NCBI GenBank assembly: GCA_003609755.1
Contig: AP017991.1
Coordinates: forward strand, 2,621,501 to 2,685,500
DNA: 64,000 nucleotides
Source of the DNA: Planktothrix agardhii NIES-204
GTDB taxonomy: Bacteria > Cyanobacteriota > Cyanobacteriia > Cyanobacteriales > Microcoleaceae
Direction: 5' to 3'
Shown: in pieces, positions 1-6,548 of the stretch
Layout of the letters: each line of letters begins with the position of its first letter
Position numbering within the stretch: the stretch's first letter is position 1
Translations under genes and position numbers: made by a program
Notes under the pieces: generated by a model
Told to the model about the DNA's origin: nothing
What the model saw: the letters and a program-made list of their open reading frames with translations, nothing else
Database searches by the model: none

Positions 1-152
1 GCTTTTCCTAAACAGTAGTGTGACCAATGGAACTTGGGATTATTTTGAATAGCTTGATGATAGGTTGCGATCGCCTCATCTAACTTCCCCATCCGCTTCA
101 ACTGATTCGCCTGCTTCAGCAACTGACCTGGACTCATAACTTCATTACCCAT
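1..152 (-). CDS. TPR-repeat protein, N-terminal part only
   Basis: The reverse strand encodes a protein that leaves the window at its left edge. The visible part reads as one tetratricopeptide unit: a QLLKQANQLKR helix, then GKLDEAIATYHQAI, then NNPKFHWSHY. This is typical of the many Planktothrix-type TPR proteins that precede sulfotransferase or glycosyltransferase domains, but the downstream domain is not visible. In-frame ATG codons lie at 152 and 137. The frame is open further upstream without an ATG, so the start is uncertain. TPR domains act as protein-binding scaffolds; the partner is unknown. Confidence 0.6.
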   Translation of the reverse strand, partial: MGNEVMSPGQLLKQANQLKRMGKLDEAIATYHQAIQNNPKFHWSHYCLGK

Positions 153-205
153 AAAAACCCAACAATCAATCTGCTTAAACAAATTATCATATCCCTGTTC
201 ACTAA

Positions 206-427
206 TCAAGCGATAATTAGGTTTTCTTCGGGTATTGGTTCTTGATCAGCCAAAAGACTATCAATATATAATTCCATTGCTTCTGTTATATTAACTAATG
301 CTTCCTCAAAGTTATCCCCTTGACTATGACAACCTTTTAACACAGGACAGAAAGCATGATAACCCCCATCCGGTTCCTTTTCAAAAATAACCGTATAATT
401 ATAAATCCCTTGAACTGAATTAGTCAT
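206..427 (-). CDS. HicB-like antitoxin-family protein, orphan
   Basis: A 73-residue protein with the HicB-like fold signature: YTVIFEKEPDGGYHAFCPVLKGCHSQGD, then a helix NFEEALVNITEAMELYIDSLL. In the family this partly degraded RNase H fold neutralises the HicA mRNA interferase. No HicA-sized gene lies beside it, so it is an orphan or works with another partner. The start is placed at ATG 427 because AGGTGAG lies four bases upstream; a GTG at 436 would add three residues. It lies 43 bp downstream of another antitoxin-like gene on the same strand and the two may be co-transcribed. Confidence 0.75.
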   Translation of the reverse strand: MTNSVQGIYNYTVIFEKEPDGGYHAFCPVLKGCHSQGDNFEEALVNITEAMELYIDSLLADQEPIPEENLIIA

Positions 428-470
428 TGTTCTCACCTGTTTAATAATTTAACTTTCAAAGTATTACAAT

Positions 471-677
471 TTAACCTTTTTTGAGTAATTCGGCATAAAT
501 ATCATCCTCAGCGTTATCCCAAACAGCATTTAATGAAACCTGACTGGTTTGCAGCCAAAACTCAACTTCATTATTAGCAATTAAAGTCACCAATACCTGT
601 GTTCCTTCTACTAAATCTGTTGAATCAAGCAATTCAATTTTTCCTTGTCTAACAGTACCCAAAAATGTTCTCAGCAT
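471..677 (-). CDS. small antitoxin-like protein (AbrB/MazE-like N-terminus)
   Basis: A 68-residue protein. The N-terminal half (TFLGTVRQGKIELLD...EGTQVLVTLI) resembles the short strand-rich DNA-binding domain of cyanobacterial MazE/AbrB-like antitoxins. The acidic tail (WDNAEDDIYAELL) resembles the toxin-binding tail of small proteins that usually precede MazF/PemK or PIN toxins. No toxin follows; the next gene is a HicB-like orphan. The ATG at 677 has only a weak ribosome-binding site. Family assignment comes from pattern memory and is moderate. Confidence 0.6.
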   Translation of the reverse strand: MLRTFLGTVRQGKIELLDSTDLVEGTQVLVTLIANNEVEFWLQTSQVSLNAVWDNAEDDIYAELLKKG

Positions 678-698
678 ATTTACGACTCAACAACTTGT

Positions 699-793
699 TG
701 TTACTTAATTATAGATTATAATAGGGGTTTATTTCCCGATTTGAAATATTTGTTCGGCTGTTGAATTGAGTTCTGGGAAAGTAAGCGATCGCA
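699..793 (-). pseudogene. 3'-end remnant of a Uma2-family gene
   Basis: This stretch matches 6519-6613, the 3' end and downstream flank of the intact Uma2 gene at 6549-7217, with about six mismatches over roughly 95 bases. Read on the minus strand it still encodes RSLTFPELNSTAEQIFQIGK and a stop. The upstream nine tenths of the gene are missing: similarity stops just after the GCGATCGC at 785-792. It is a scar of duplication followed by deletion, or of recombination between Uma2 copies. Confidence 0.8.
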
Positions 794-863
794 TCCCCAC
801 CCTACAATTGTTCACCGATGCTCCAGGCTGTGGTTATGAGGAATTGGGACGAGAGATGGTTTA

Positions 864-900
864 CCCCCCCTAGCCCCCCGTGCACGGGGGGTTTGGGGGG
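864..900. repeat. GTGCAC-centred C/G-rich palindrome, copy 1
   Basis: A long palindrome with arms of C and G runs around CCCCCCGTGCACGGGGGG, flanked by a TAG/TTT-interrupted second run on each side. The same motif recurs near 1488, 11418 and 61617. It should form a very stable hairpin in DNA or RNA. It is non-coding here. Confidence 0.85.
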
Positions 901-1030
901 AAGGGGGACTTTCGGGGTCTTTAGATTCGGTTTCACAGGATAAAACGTTCGGTTATCCGTACTTGACAAATATTATTTTATGTTTGTTTATCGGTGCGGG
1001 TGCTGCGATGGAGTATCCTAGGATTTAACC

Positions 1031-1123
1031 GCCGGGTAATTAAAAGGCGATCGCACTTCAACCCGCGCACCATCCGGGTTTTGTTTGTGTAGACGCGGTT
1101 TCAACCGCCTTTGTTTAAATCTT
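1031..1123 (+). repeat. dispersed intergenic repeat, copy A
   Basis: This begins GCCGGGTAATTAAAAGGCGAT and ends TTCAACCGCCTTTGTTTAAA. Near-identical copies lie at 2055-2146 and 4999-5169. The right half contains a short inverted repeat (GCGGTT-TC-AACCGC). Each copy lies directly upstream of an accessory gene or operon (vapB, hicB-like, DUF29), so it may carry a 5' regulatory signal or may simply be a mobile or recombinogenic repeat. Confidence 0.85.
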
Positions 1124-1138
1124 CTCAAGGAGTTAATT

Positions 1139-1438
1139 ATGCTGATCAAATTTGAAGAAGTTTGTCAAGATATTGACACTTTACCGGAAGAAGCTCAACT
1201 TTTAATACTGGATTTCATTCAGTTACTAAAAAAGCGTTATCCATCAACAGAATTAGAAAATAAAATTAGGGAAAATGATGTACTATCTACTCTAAGTCCA
1301 AAACCACATCCACTAGACACATTCATCGAGAAATATGGTGCTTGGGAAGATGAACTTACAGCAGAAGAAATAGTGAAAGAAATTTATGATAGCCGTACTG
1401 TTAGCAACTATGATATAGCAATCCTAAATAGGTTGTAA
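1139..1438 (+). CDS. vapB: VapB-type antitoxin (DUF2281-like)
   Basis: A 99-residue protein starting at ATG 1139, chosen because AAGGAG lies seven bases upstream; a longer frame from 1085 lies inside a repeat and is rejected. The N-terminal helix pair (EEVCQDIDTLPEEAQLLILDFIQLLKKR) is the DUF2281 pattern of antitoxins paired with PIN-domain toxins. A WEDELTAEEIVKEIYDSR tail would wrap the toxin. The last seven residues (IAILNRL) and the stop are encoded by the left inverted repeat of a MITE-like element, so the native C-terminus has probably been replaced. VapC follows at 1592 instead of overlapping, as is usual. Confidence 0.7.
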   Translation: MLIKFEEVCQDIDTLPEEAQLLILDFIQLLKKRYPSTELENKIRENDVLSTLSPKPHPLDTFIEKYGAWEDELTAEEIVKEIYDSRTVSNYDIAILNRL

Positions 1439-1584
1439 CATTTCAATACTGATATGAAACGGCCAGAAGTATTACCCCAGATCCCTACCCCCCAAACCCC
1501 CCGTGCACGGGGGGTTTGGGGGGGCTGTTCCGGTGTTCCCTTTTGATCAGGGATTTTAAACACAACTCAAATAGGATTGCTATA
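1414..1584. mobile_element. MITE-like element with TATAGCAATCCTA ends
   Basis: The left end begins TATAGCAATCCTAAATAGGT and the reverse complement of the right end begins TATAGCAATCCTATTTGAGT, giving 13 perfect terminal bases and further imperfect pairing. TA dinucleotides flank both ends, consistent with a TA target duplication as in Tc1/mariner (IS630)-derived MITEs. The core holds the GTGCAC palindrome and a CCGGTGTTCC motif. A second element with related ends lies at 9379-9503. It separates vapB from vapC and encodes no transposase. Confidence 0.7.
1488..1524. repeat. GTGCAC-centred palindrome, copy 2
   Basis: The same CCCCCCGTGCACGGGGGG core with flanking C and G runs, here forming the core of the MITE-like element between vapB and vapC. 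It is followed by GCTGTTCCGGTGTTCCC, also seen after copy 3 near 11,452. The hairpin would sit in the vapB-vapC transcript. Confidence 0.85.
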
Positions 1585-1591
1585 TTAGTTT

Positions 1592-1993
1592 ATGAATTAT
1601 TTATTAGATACCGACATTTGCATTTACTGGATGAAAAATATTAATTCAGTCAGGAGCAAAATTGAGGAGATAGGATGGAGCCAGATTTATATTTGCCATA
1701 TTACTGTGGCTGAATTGTATTTTGGTGCTTATAATTCTCAACGAGTAACAGAAAACTTAAGTCGCGTAGATAACTTTGTTCAAGATATTGAAGTTATATC
1801 TCTAGACGATCGGGCTGGAAAAATGTTTGGAGAATTAAAAGCAAGACTTAGGAAAATAGGACAACCCGTTGCAGATTTTGATTTACTGATTGCGAGTATG
1901 GCTCTGACTAGAAACTATATTTTAGTAACAAATAACACCAGGCATTATAGCCGAATTTCCGCGCTTAAATTAGAAAACTGGATTTCAGCTTAA
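1592..1993 (+). CDS. vapC: VapC-type PIN-domain ribonuclease toxin
   Basis: A 133-residue PIN domain. The metal-binding acidic residues are visible: D in MNYLLDTDIC near the N-terminus, E in VAELYFGA near residue 41, D in ADFDLLIASMA near residue 97, then the TNNTRHYSRI segment. VapC toxins cleave RNA, often tRNA. The partner is the DUF2281-like gene ending at 1438. The gap of about 150 bp is filled by a MITE-like element, so coupled translation is lost. There is no strong ribosome-binding site before ATG 1592. Confidence 0.85.
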   Translation: MNYLLDTDICIYWMKNINSVRSKIEEIGWSQIYICHITVAELYFGAYNSQRVTENLSRVDNFVQDIEVISLDDRAGKMFGELKARLRKIGQPVADFDLLIASMALTRNYILVTNNTRHYSRISALKLENWISA

Positions 1994-2020
1994 TGCAGAA
2001 GTTGTCTTCAATATTCACTA

Positions 2021-2053
2021 TTAAATTCAGTTCTAAGAAAGTCAGCGATCGCA
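2021..2053 (-). pseudogene. second Uma2 C-terminal scrap
   Basis: About 33 bases match the 3' coding end of the Uma2 gene at 6549-7217. Read on the minus strand they give VRSLTFLELNLI, against VRSLTFPELNLT in the intact gene, and include the GCGATCGC octamer. It abuts repeat copy B. It is short, but the position and translation match independently of the 699-793 copy. Confidence 0.55.
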
Positions 2054-2054
2054 C

Positions 2055-2146
2055 GCCGGGTAATTAAAAGGCGATTGAAATCTTCAACCCGCGTCGGCAG
2101 GTTTTGTTTGTGTAGACGCGGTTTCAACCGCCTTTGTTTAAATCTT
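2055..2146 (+). repeat. dispersed intergenic repeat, copy B
   Basis: Nearly identical to 1031-1123 from GCCGGGTAATTAAAAGGCGA through TTCAACCGCCTTTGTTTAAA, with a few changes in the middle. It lies upstream of the hicB-like gene at 2276. Confidence 0.85.
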
Positions 2147-2275
2147 TAATTATTCCCAAAGCATCTTGTATAATCAATCAATGTCCAACTCATTGAACAT
2201 TTATGTCGCCAACACTGGGGTACTGGGCGTTTAGAGGATGTGATCGTGAATTCTATAGAGGAGAATCTATAGAAA

Positions 2276-2533
2276 ATGCTTTATAAGATTCCATTGCTGC
2301 TCTCACCACAACCTGAAGGGGGATTTACGGTGACATCCCCATTATTGCCAGAACTTCTGACCGAGGGTGACACCGTTGAGGAAGCTCTGGCCAATGTTCA
2401 GGATGCTCTAGCTGCTGTGGTTGAGATTTATGAGGATTTAGGACGAGCTTTACAGCTAAATCTGTGCGTTGCTGATGCTAACCATTCCCTGTGGCTAGAA
2501 ACTCTGGTGGTAGAAAGGAATAAATGTAACTAA
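2276..2533 (+). CDS. HicB-like antitoxin-family protein
   Basis: An 85-residue protein with the HicB pattern: KIPLLLSPQPEGGFTVTSPLLPELLTEGDT, then EEALANVQDALAAVVEIYEDLG. No HicA gene is adjacent. The next gene starts two bases after its stop and is a DUF433 antitoxin, so HicB-like, DUF433 and DUF5615 form a three-gene operon. AGAGGAGAA lies about 12 bases upstream of ATG 2276. The tail NHSLWLETLVVER is usual in cyanobacterial members. Confidence 0.75.
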   Translation: MLYKIPLLLSPQPEGGFTVTSPLLPELLTEGDTVEEALANVQDALAAVVEIYEDLGRALQLNLCVADANHSLWLETLVVERNKCN

Positions 2534-2534
2534 A

Positions 2535-2765
2535 ATGACTGCAAAAAGCTTGCTTAATCGAATTACTTATAACCCCAGGCAATGTGGAGGGAGACCTTGC
2601 ATTCGAGGAATGCGAATTCGCGTTTCTGATATTTTAGAGATGCTGGCAGAAAATGTTAGTAGTGGGGAAATTTTAGAAGATTTCCCCGACTTGGAGGCGG
2701 AGGATATTCAAGCTTGTTTGTTGTTTGCTGCCCGACGAACTAATATTCCTAAATTAACAGTATGA
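2535..2765 (+). CDS. DUF433 antitoxin
   Basis: A 76-residue protein with the DUF433 core: RITYNPRQCGGRPCIRGMRIRV, then a winged-helix-like segment ILEMLAENVSSGEILEDFPDLEAEDIQACLLFAARR. The family is known as the antitoxin of PIN-like DUF5615 toxins. Its stop overlaps the ATG of the downstream DUF5615 gene by four bases (ATGA). A relative at 39,622-39,846 has the same core but carries a premature stop. Confidence 0.85.
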   Translation: MTAKSLLNRITYNPRQCGGRPCIRGMRIRVSDILEMLAENVSSGEILEDFPDLEAEDIQACLLFAARRTNIPKLTV

Positions 2766-3058
2766 ATTTTTGGATTGATGCCCAACTTCCTCCAAGTTTA
2801 GCTAATTGGTTGGTCGAAACTTTTAATGTTAATGCTACGGCTATTAGAGATTTGGGGTTACGAGATGCTGAAGATATAGAGATTTTCAATGCTGCCAGGA
2901 ACCCAGGGACGGTTATTGTTAGTAAAGACAGCGATTTTGTGGAGTTAGTTACTCGTTTAGGAACTCCTCCTCAAATTCTCTGGTTGACTTGTGGGAATGT
3001 TCTGAAGGGGGGACGAAATCAGCTACAAGACAGACTCTATAAGCCTCATAGCTCTTAG
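2762..3058 (+). pseudogene. DUF5615 PIN-like toxin, 3' end replaced by IS element
   Basis: The first 80 or so residues are a good DUF5615 (Mut7-C/PIN-like) domain: FWIDAQLPPSLANWLVETF, RDLGLRDAEDIEIF, VIVSKDSDFVELVTRLG and ILWLTCGNV. After GNV, near base 3001, the sequence leaves the family and reads into the IS4-type element, ending 19 residues later. The usual C-terminal helix is missing. Activity is doubtful; the antitoxin upstream is intact. Confidence 0.7.
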
Positions 3059-4273
3059 GCCCTGTTGATAATACTTACATTTATTGCGATTTAATTTCAT
3101 TAGTTTCGTGACTAAATCCATACAAACATCCTTGAAATTGACCCAAGTTTGACCATATAAGCCGATATAAAAACTACTATGTCTCCGTTCTATTCGACCA
3201 TATTCTTTGATCCGAGCAATATATTTCTGTATTCCTTTTCGTTTGATTTGTTGACCCTGTATTGTTGCAGAGGAGTAGGCAATTGCTATCAACAAAACTA
3301 GAGAAATAAAGCGTTCACCAGTTACATTGGTATCCTCTAAATTATAGCCTCCCTTCTTAAAATCTCTAAACATTTCTTCAATATCAAATCTTTGTTTATA
3401 GGCAGAAATAGCCAATTCTAGTGCATCAAAATTCGTTAAGATAAACCATCCTTCTTTCGGTGCTACTCCGTTGATTTTACGTTTCCATTTACAAGCAACG
3501 TTAAAGCTCATAAAACCGCGAGTCTTTGTTACCTTTACACCTTGAATAAAAAATGATACTCCTGGTGCTAAACCTAGATGATTTAATTCCTGAAAAATAT
3601 CTTTTTCAAATTCTACAAATTCGTTCTTTTTTAATCGCAAGCAAAAGTATACACCCAATGATTGAAGGTACTTAGCAAGTTTTACAGAACAAAATTCTCT
3701 ATCCCCTAATACACATATTTTATAGTTTTGAAAAATGGGCATTACTTGAGACAATATTTTTTGCTGCTCATCTATATTACTACTCCCTAATTTGGGCAAT
3801 AATTTAAAATAGATTGGAAAGGCTCTTTTATCCCAAATGACACTCACCATAAATAAATTTATCCGACTCCAATTCGTTCTATCAATTGCTACATAAATTA
3901 TTTCTTCCTTGGTAAAATATATTGATAACCATTCTTTGATAATGGGTAACCAAATTTTTTCAATTTTTAAATTGGGTAATGAGAGAAATCTTTGTATTCT
4001 TTTTCTTCTACTCTCAAATTTAATTGGCAAAGGTATCCCATTCGCTAGCCTTTCTAAATTCACATTTTTGATTGACTGTAAGATGTTCACCAAAATTTGG
4101 AGAAACAGGTATTCTGCTAAACTCAATTGACTTTTTAAGTGCTTTTGATAGAATAAAGGTATCATTTTCATTAGATGGGTCTTATTGACAATATCTGACC
4201 TATCTTTTTTTTACCATAAATCGTTACATTCTTTATACTGTCTTGTTTTCAGCCTTGTTTGTCGCCCCGTCAG
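3002..4273 (-). mobile_element. IS4-family insertion sequence
   Basis: About 1.27 kb containing one transposase gene on the minus strand. Ends were set from imperfect inverted repeats: the left end reads CTGAAGGGGGGACGAAATCA and the reverse complement of the right end reads CTGACGGGGCGACAAACAAG. Both continue to a shared ACAAGACAG at 3025-3033 and 4238-4246. I could not find a clear target-site duplication. The flanking genes are different truncated genes (DUF5615 and Uma2), so insertion was accompanied or followed by a deletion. Confidence 0.7.
3023..4171 (-). CDS. IS4-family DDE transposase
   Basis: A 382-residue transposase. The catalytic triad is visible: D97 in VAIDRTNW, D157 in VLGDREF and E265. 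The last lies inside a perfect IS4 signature, Y258-x2-R261-x3-E265-x6-K272, in the segment SAYKQRFDIEEMFRDFKKGG. The frame is uninterrupted and of full length, so the element may be active. The stop lies inside the left inverted repeat. AT-rich codon use is unlike the housekeeping genes further right. Confidence 0.9.
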   Translation of the reverse strand: MKMIPLFYQKHLKSQLSLAEYLFLQILVNILQSIKNVNLERLANGIPLPIKFESRRKRIQRFLSLPNLKIEKIWLPIIKEWLSIYFTKEEIIYVAIDRTNWSRINLFMVSVIWDKRAFPIYFKLLPKLGSSNIDEQQKILSQVMPIFQNYKICVLGDREFCSVKLAKYLQSLGVYFCLRLKKNEFVEFEKDIFQELNHLGLAPGVSFFIQGVKVTKTRGFMSFNVACKWKRKINGVAPKEGWFILTNFDALELAISAYKQRFDIEEMFRDFKKGGYNLEDTNVTGERFISLVLLIAIAYSSATIQGQQIKRKGIQKYIARIKEYGRIERRHSSFYIGLYGQTWVNFKDVCMDLVTKLMKLNRNKCKYYQQGLRAMRLIESVL

Positions 4274-4894
4274 GTCGAAGCCTTAGACAGTTATTTTCAA
4301 GATAATGCTAATGTTTATGTTTCTGGAAATTTATTTATCTATTACGAACAGGGCAACCCCAAAGCAGTCGTAGCCCCCGATGTGTTTGTGGTGTTTGGCG
4401 TTGAGAAAAAAAAGCGCCCTTCCTACAAGACATGGGAGGAACAGGGCAAAATCCCTGACTTTGTACTGGAAATTACTTCAAAAAGTACGAAGAGTGAAGA
4501 TCGTGGTACGAAAAGAGGTTTATATGCTTATTTGGGAGTGGAAGAATATTTTCAATATGATCCGACTGCTGACTATTTGAAGCCATCTTTGCAAGGATTT
4601 CGTTTGATTGAAGGCAATTATTTACCAATTTCAGAGCAAATTCATGGCGATCGCCTCTGGGTTTATTCTGAAACACTGGGCTTAGAGCTATGGTTAGAGG
4701 CAAATGGTGAGATGCGTTTTTATGCACCCAAGTCAGGAGCTAAATTACTTAGCCCAAGAGAGATGGAACAAGCCAAACATCAAGCTGAACAAGCCCAACA
4801 TCAGGCTGAACAGGCTCAACATCAAGCTGAACAAAGGGCGGCTAAGTTGGCGGCTAAGTTGCGTGAGCTAGGGATTGATCCAGACTTGATTTAA
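4274..4894 (+). pseudogene. Uma2-family (DUF820) protein, 5'-truncated
   Basis: The remaining roughly 206 codons are a Uma2 domain, a PD-(D/E)XK-like fold: SGNLFIYYEQGNPKAVVAPDVFVVFG, then PDFVLEITSKST with the E-x-x-S-K-S-T end of the active site, then YAYLGVEEYFQYDP. Family members normally have 30 to 50 residues ahead of this; here they are replaced by the IS right end, and only a TTG at 4259 inside the IS could serve as a start. The C-terminus is a heptad tail of HQAEQAQ repeats ending in ELGIDPDLI. The role of Uma2 proteins is unknown. Confidence 0.75.
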
Positions 4895-5239
4895 GGAAAT
4901 TCTTGAAGATTGTTATCAAGACGGACGAGAAATTGCCTCAAGGCGATCACAACTTCCCCTAGTGCACTTTTCGTTGAAAAGTGGTAGAAAGGAATAAAGC
5001 CGGGTAATTAAAAGGCGATCGAAATCGCGGCTACACAAACGATGTCCGCCTTCGCGGACAAAGATGGTATTTGGGGTTGAAAAGAAAAATCCGACCGGTG
5101 AAATCTTCAACCCGTGTCGGCGGGTCTTGTTTGTGTAGATGCGGTTTCAACCGCCTTTGTTTAAATCTTTGGATTAAGATAGAGATGGTTGAAATCCCTA
5201 TTCAAGCAATGAGATTAGCCTATCAGCAAAACAGAAAAT
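4895..5239. other. intergenic stretch with repeat copy C
   Basis: Mostly occupied by repeat copy C (4999-5169). Just before it lies GTGGTAGAAAGGAATAAA (4981-4998), an 18-base string also found at the end of the hicB-like gene (about 2507-2524). This suggests the repeat arrived together with a scrap of neighbouring sequence. A 60-codon open frame through the repeat has no coding character. Confidence 0.5.
4999..5169 (+). repeat. dispersed intergenic repeat, copy C (expanded)
   Basis: It has the same ends as copies at 1031-1123 and 2055-2146, but about 75 extra bases are present after GGCGATCGAAATC. The insert contains GTCCGC-CTTC-GCGGAC, a perfect six-pair hairpin, and GGCTACACAAAC, which is complementary to the GTTTGTGTAGATGCGG further right, so the whole copy could fold on itself. 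Confidence 0.8.
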
Positions 5240-5689
5240 ATGATTCAACATAATCTTTACGAGAATGATTTTTATACTTGGTCTTGTCAACAGGCTCAAT
5301 TACTGCGGGAAAAAAAATTTGATCAAGTGGATTGGAGCAATATTATTGAGGAGATTGAAGACTTGGGACGCAGTGAATATCGAGCGTTTGTATCTGCAAT
5401 TGAACAGCTAACCTTGCATTTGTTGAAATGGCAATATCAGAAAGAACGTCGCTCCCCAAGTTGGCGACATTCTATTGACAAGCAAAGAATTCAAATAGAA
5501 CGTATCCTTGAGGATAATCCTGGATTGCAAACTCGAATCCAAGAAGCCGTTAGTAAGGGGTATAAGTATGGACGCAAAGGAGCGAGTAAAGAGACTTTTC
5601 TGGACGAGAAGGTTTTTCCTCAAGGTTGCCCTTATACTTGGGAAGATTTGGTAGATGAGGATTTTTTTCCCGAAGGACATCAAGCATGA
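5240..5689 (+). CDS. DUF29 family protein
   Basis: A 149-residue DUF29 protein, a small all-helical family very abundant in cyanobacteria. Hallmarks are LYENDFYTWSCQQAQLLREKKF, the WSNIIEEIEDLGRSEYRAF block, LTLHLLKWQYQ, SWRHSIDKQR and the PQGCPYTWEDLVDEDFFP tail. Its stop overlaps the start of the nucleotidyltransferase gene by four bases, so it heads a three-gene operon with an MntA/HepT-type pair. The function of the family is unknown. A second, distant member lies at 8877-9341. Confidence 0.85.
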   Translation: MIQHNLYENDFYTWSCQQAQLLREKKFDQVDWSNIIEEIEDLGRSEYRAFVSAIEQLTLHLLKWQYQKERRSPSWRHSIDKQRIQIERILEDNPGLQTRIQEAVSKGYKYGRKGASKETFLDEKVFPQGCPYTWEDLVDEDFFPEGHQA

Positions 5690-6057
5690 AATTAACTACT
5701 CCCTTTGAGACGTCTAAGTTAGATCAAATTATTCGCGATCGCTATGAACAAAATGAGAGAGAACGTCAAAAATTGTTGCAAAAAGTTGTGGAATGGCTAG
5801 ATGAACATGGATTGCAGTATGGTATTCAAACAGCCTATATTTTTGGCTCGCTAACACAACCCCAAAGATTTCATCAAAACTCTGATATTGATATCGCTGT
5901 TGAGCAAATTAATCCCGATGATTTTTTTGCTGTAATTGGCTTTATTTCTGAGACTATGGGGCGTGATGTGGATGTAATTGAACTTTACAAATGTCACTTT
6001 GGCGATCGGATTAGACAAACAGGTATTCCATGGACAGCAATAAACTCATCCTTTTAA
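5686..6057 (+). CDS. MntA-type nucleotidyltransferase antitoxin
   Basis: A 123-residue minimal nucleotidyltransferase. The GS motif and paired aspartates are present in FGSLTQPQRFHQNSDIDIAVE, with 11 rather than the usual 10 residues between GS and DxD, and a third acidic residue in DVDVIEL. In MntA-HepT systems this enzyme adds AMP groups to the HEPN toxin and blocks it. It overlaps the DUF29 gene by four bases and the HEPN gene by 28 bases, as expected of a coupled pair. Confidence 0.8.
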   Translation: MKLTTPFETSKLDQIIRDRYEQNERERQKLLQKVVEWLDEHGLQYGIQTAYIFGSLTQPQRFHQNSDIDIAVEQINPDDFFAVIGFISETMGRDVDVIELYKCHFGDRIRQTGIPWTAINSSF

Positions 6058-6506
6058 AAGTTGACTTAGAGGGTCAGATGAATCATATACAAAGAATTCA
6101 TCAAAAACTACTAGATAGGGTTGCGAAGTTGGCAGTAGATGATGACGTAATCTTAGAAAGTATTGCCTATCAAATTCATAACCTATACTGTGCCACTGAG
6201 GACTTACTGAAAATAGTGGCTAGTTGCTTTGAAAATAATATTAGTAACTCTAGCCAATGGCATAGTTTATTACTCCAGAGAATGACCATCGAAATTCCTG
6301 ATATCCGTCCGGCATTTTTATCTTATAATACCCATGCTATTTTGAATAATTTGCGAGGCTTCCGTCACTTTTTTCACCATCCTTATGGTGCAACCATTGA
6401 GTATGAACAACTTAAAATCAATTTGGATAAAGCATTAAAATTAAAAGAAAATCTTGAGACTGACATCCATCAATTTTTACTAAGGTTAGACAATGAAAAT
6501 CATTGA
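6030..6506 (+). CDS. HepT-type HEPN toxin
   Basis: A 158-residue HEPN protein. The ribonuclease motif R-x4-H-x-Y is visible as RHFFHHPY near residue 115, and a conserved helix IHNLYCATEDLLKIVA lies upstream. HepT toxins are RNases neutralised by AMPylation of the motif tyrosine. ATG 6030 overlaps the nucleotidyltransferase gene; a later ATG near 6078 is possible and would remove the overlap. It is longer than most HepT proteins (about 110-145 residues). Confidence 0.75.
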   Translation: MDSNKLILLKVDLEGQMNHIQRIHQKLLDRVAKLAVDDDVILESIAYQIHNLYCATEDLLKIVASCFENNISNSSQWHSLLLQRMTIEIPDIRPAFLSYNTHAILNNLRGFRHFFHHPYGATIEYEQLKINLDKALKLKENLETDIHQFLLRLDNENH

Positions 6507-6548
6507 TATTCAAGTTTTTGTTACTTAATTATAGATTATAATAGGGGT

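Larger units (their letters stand above)
678..1138. other. intergenic block made of repeats and gene scraps
   Basis: This 460-base gap holds, in order, the Uma2 3' remnant (699-793), an unassigned stretch, the GTGCAC-centred palindrome (864-900), a further unassigned AT-rich stretch, and copy A of a dispersed intergenic repeat (1031-1123). A short open frame around 800-860 could be read but matches nothing I recognise. No promoter is asserted. Confidence 0.6.

Noticed and set aside
206-436. Complete HicAB toxin-antitoxin system
   Set aside because: Only HicB-like proteins are present here and at 2276-2533; no HicA-sized partner with the GSHxx motif was found beside either.
800-862. Open stretch reading LQLFTDAPGCGYEELGREMV
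   Set aside because: It could be another gene scrap, but it is too short to assign, has no start, and runs into the palindrome.
1085-1138. N-terminal extension of the VapB-type antitoxin frame
   Set aside because: The 18 extra codons lie in the dispersed repeat (copy A); AAGGAG before ATG 1139 and the domain start support the shorter protein.
5071-5253. 60-codon open frame
   Set aside because: It is generated by repeat copy C; the same sequence elsewhere is non-coding and there is no ribosome-binding site.
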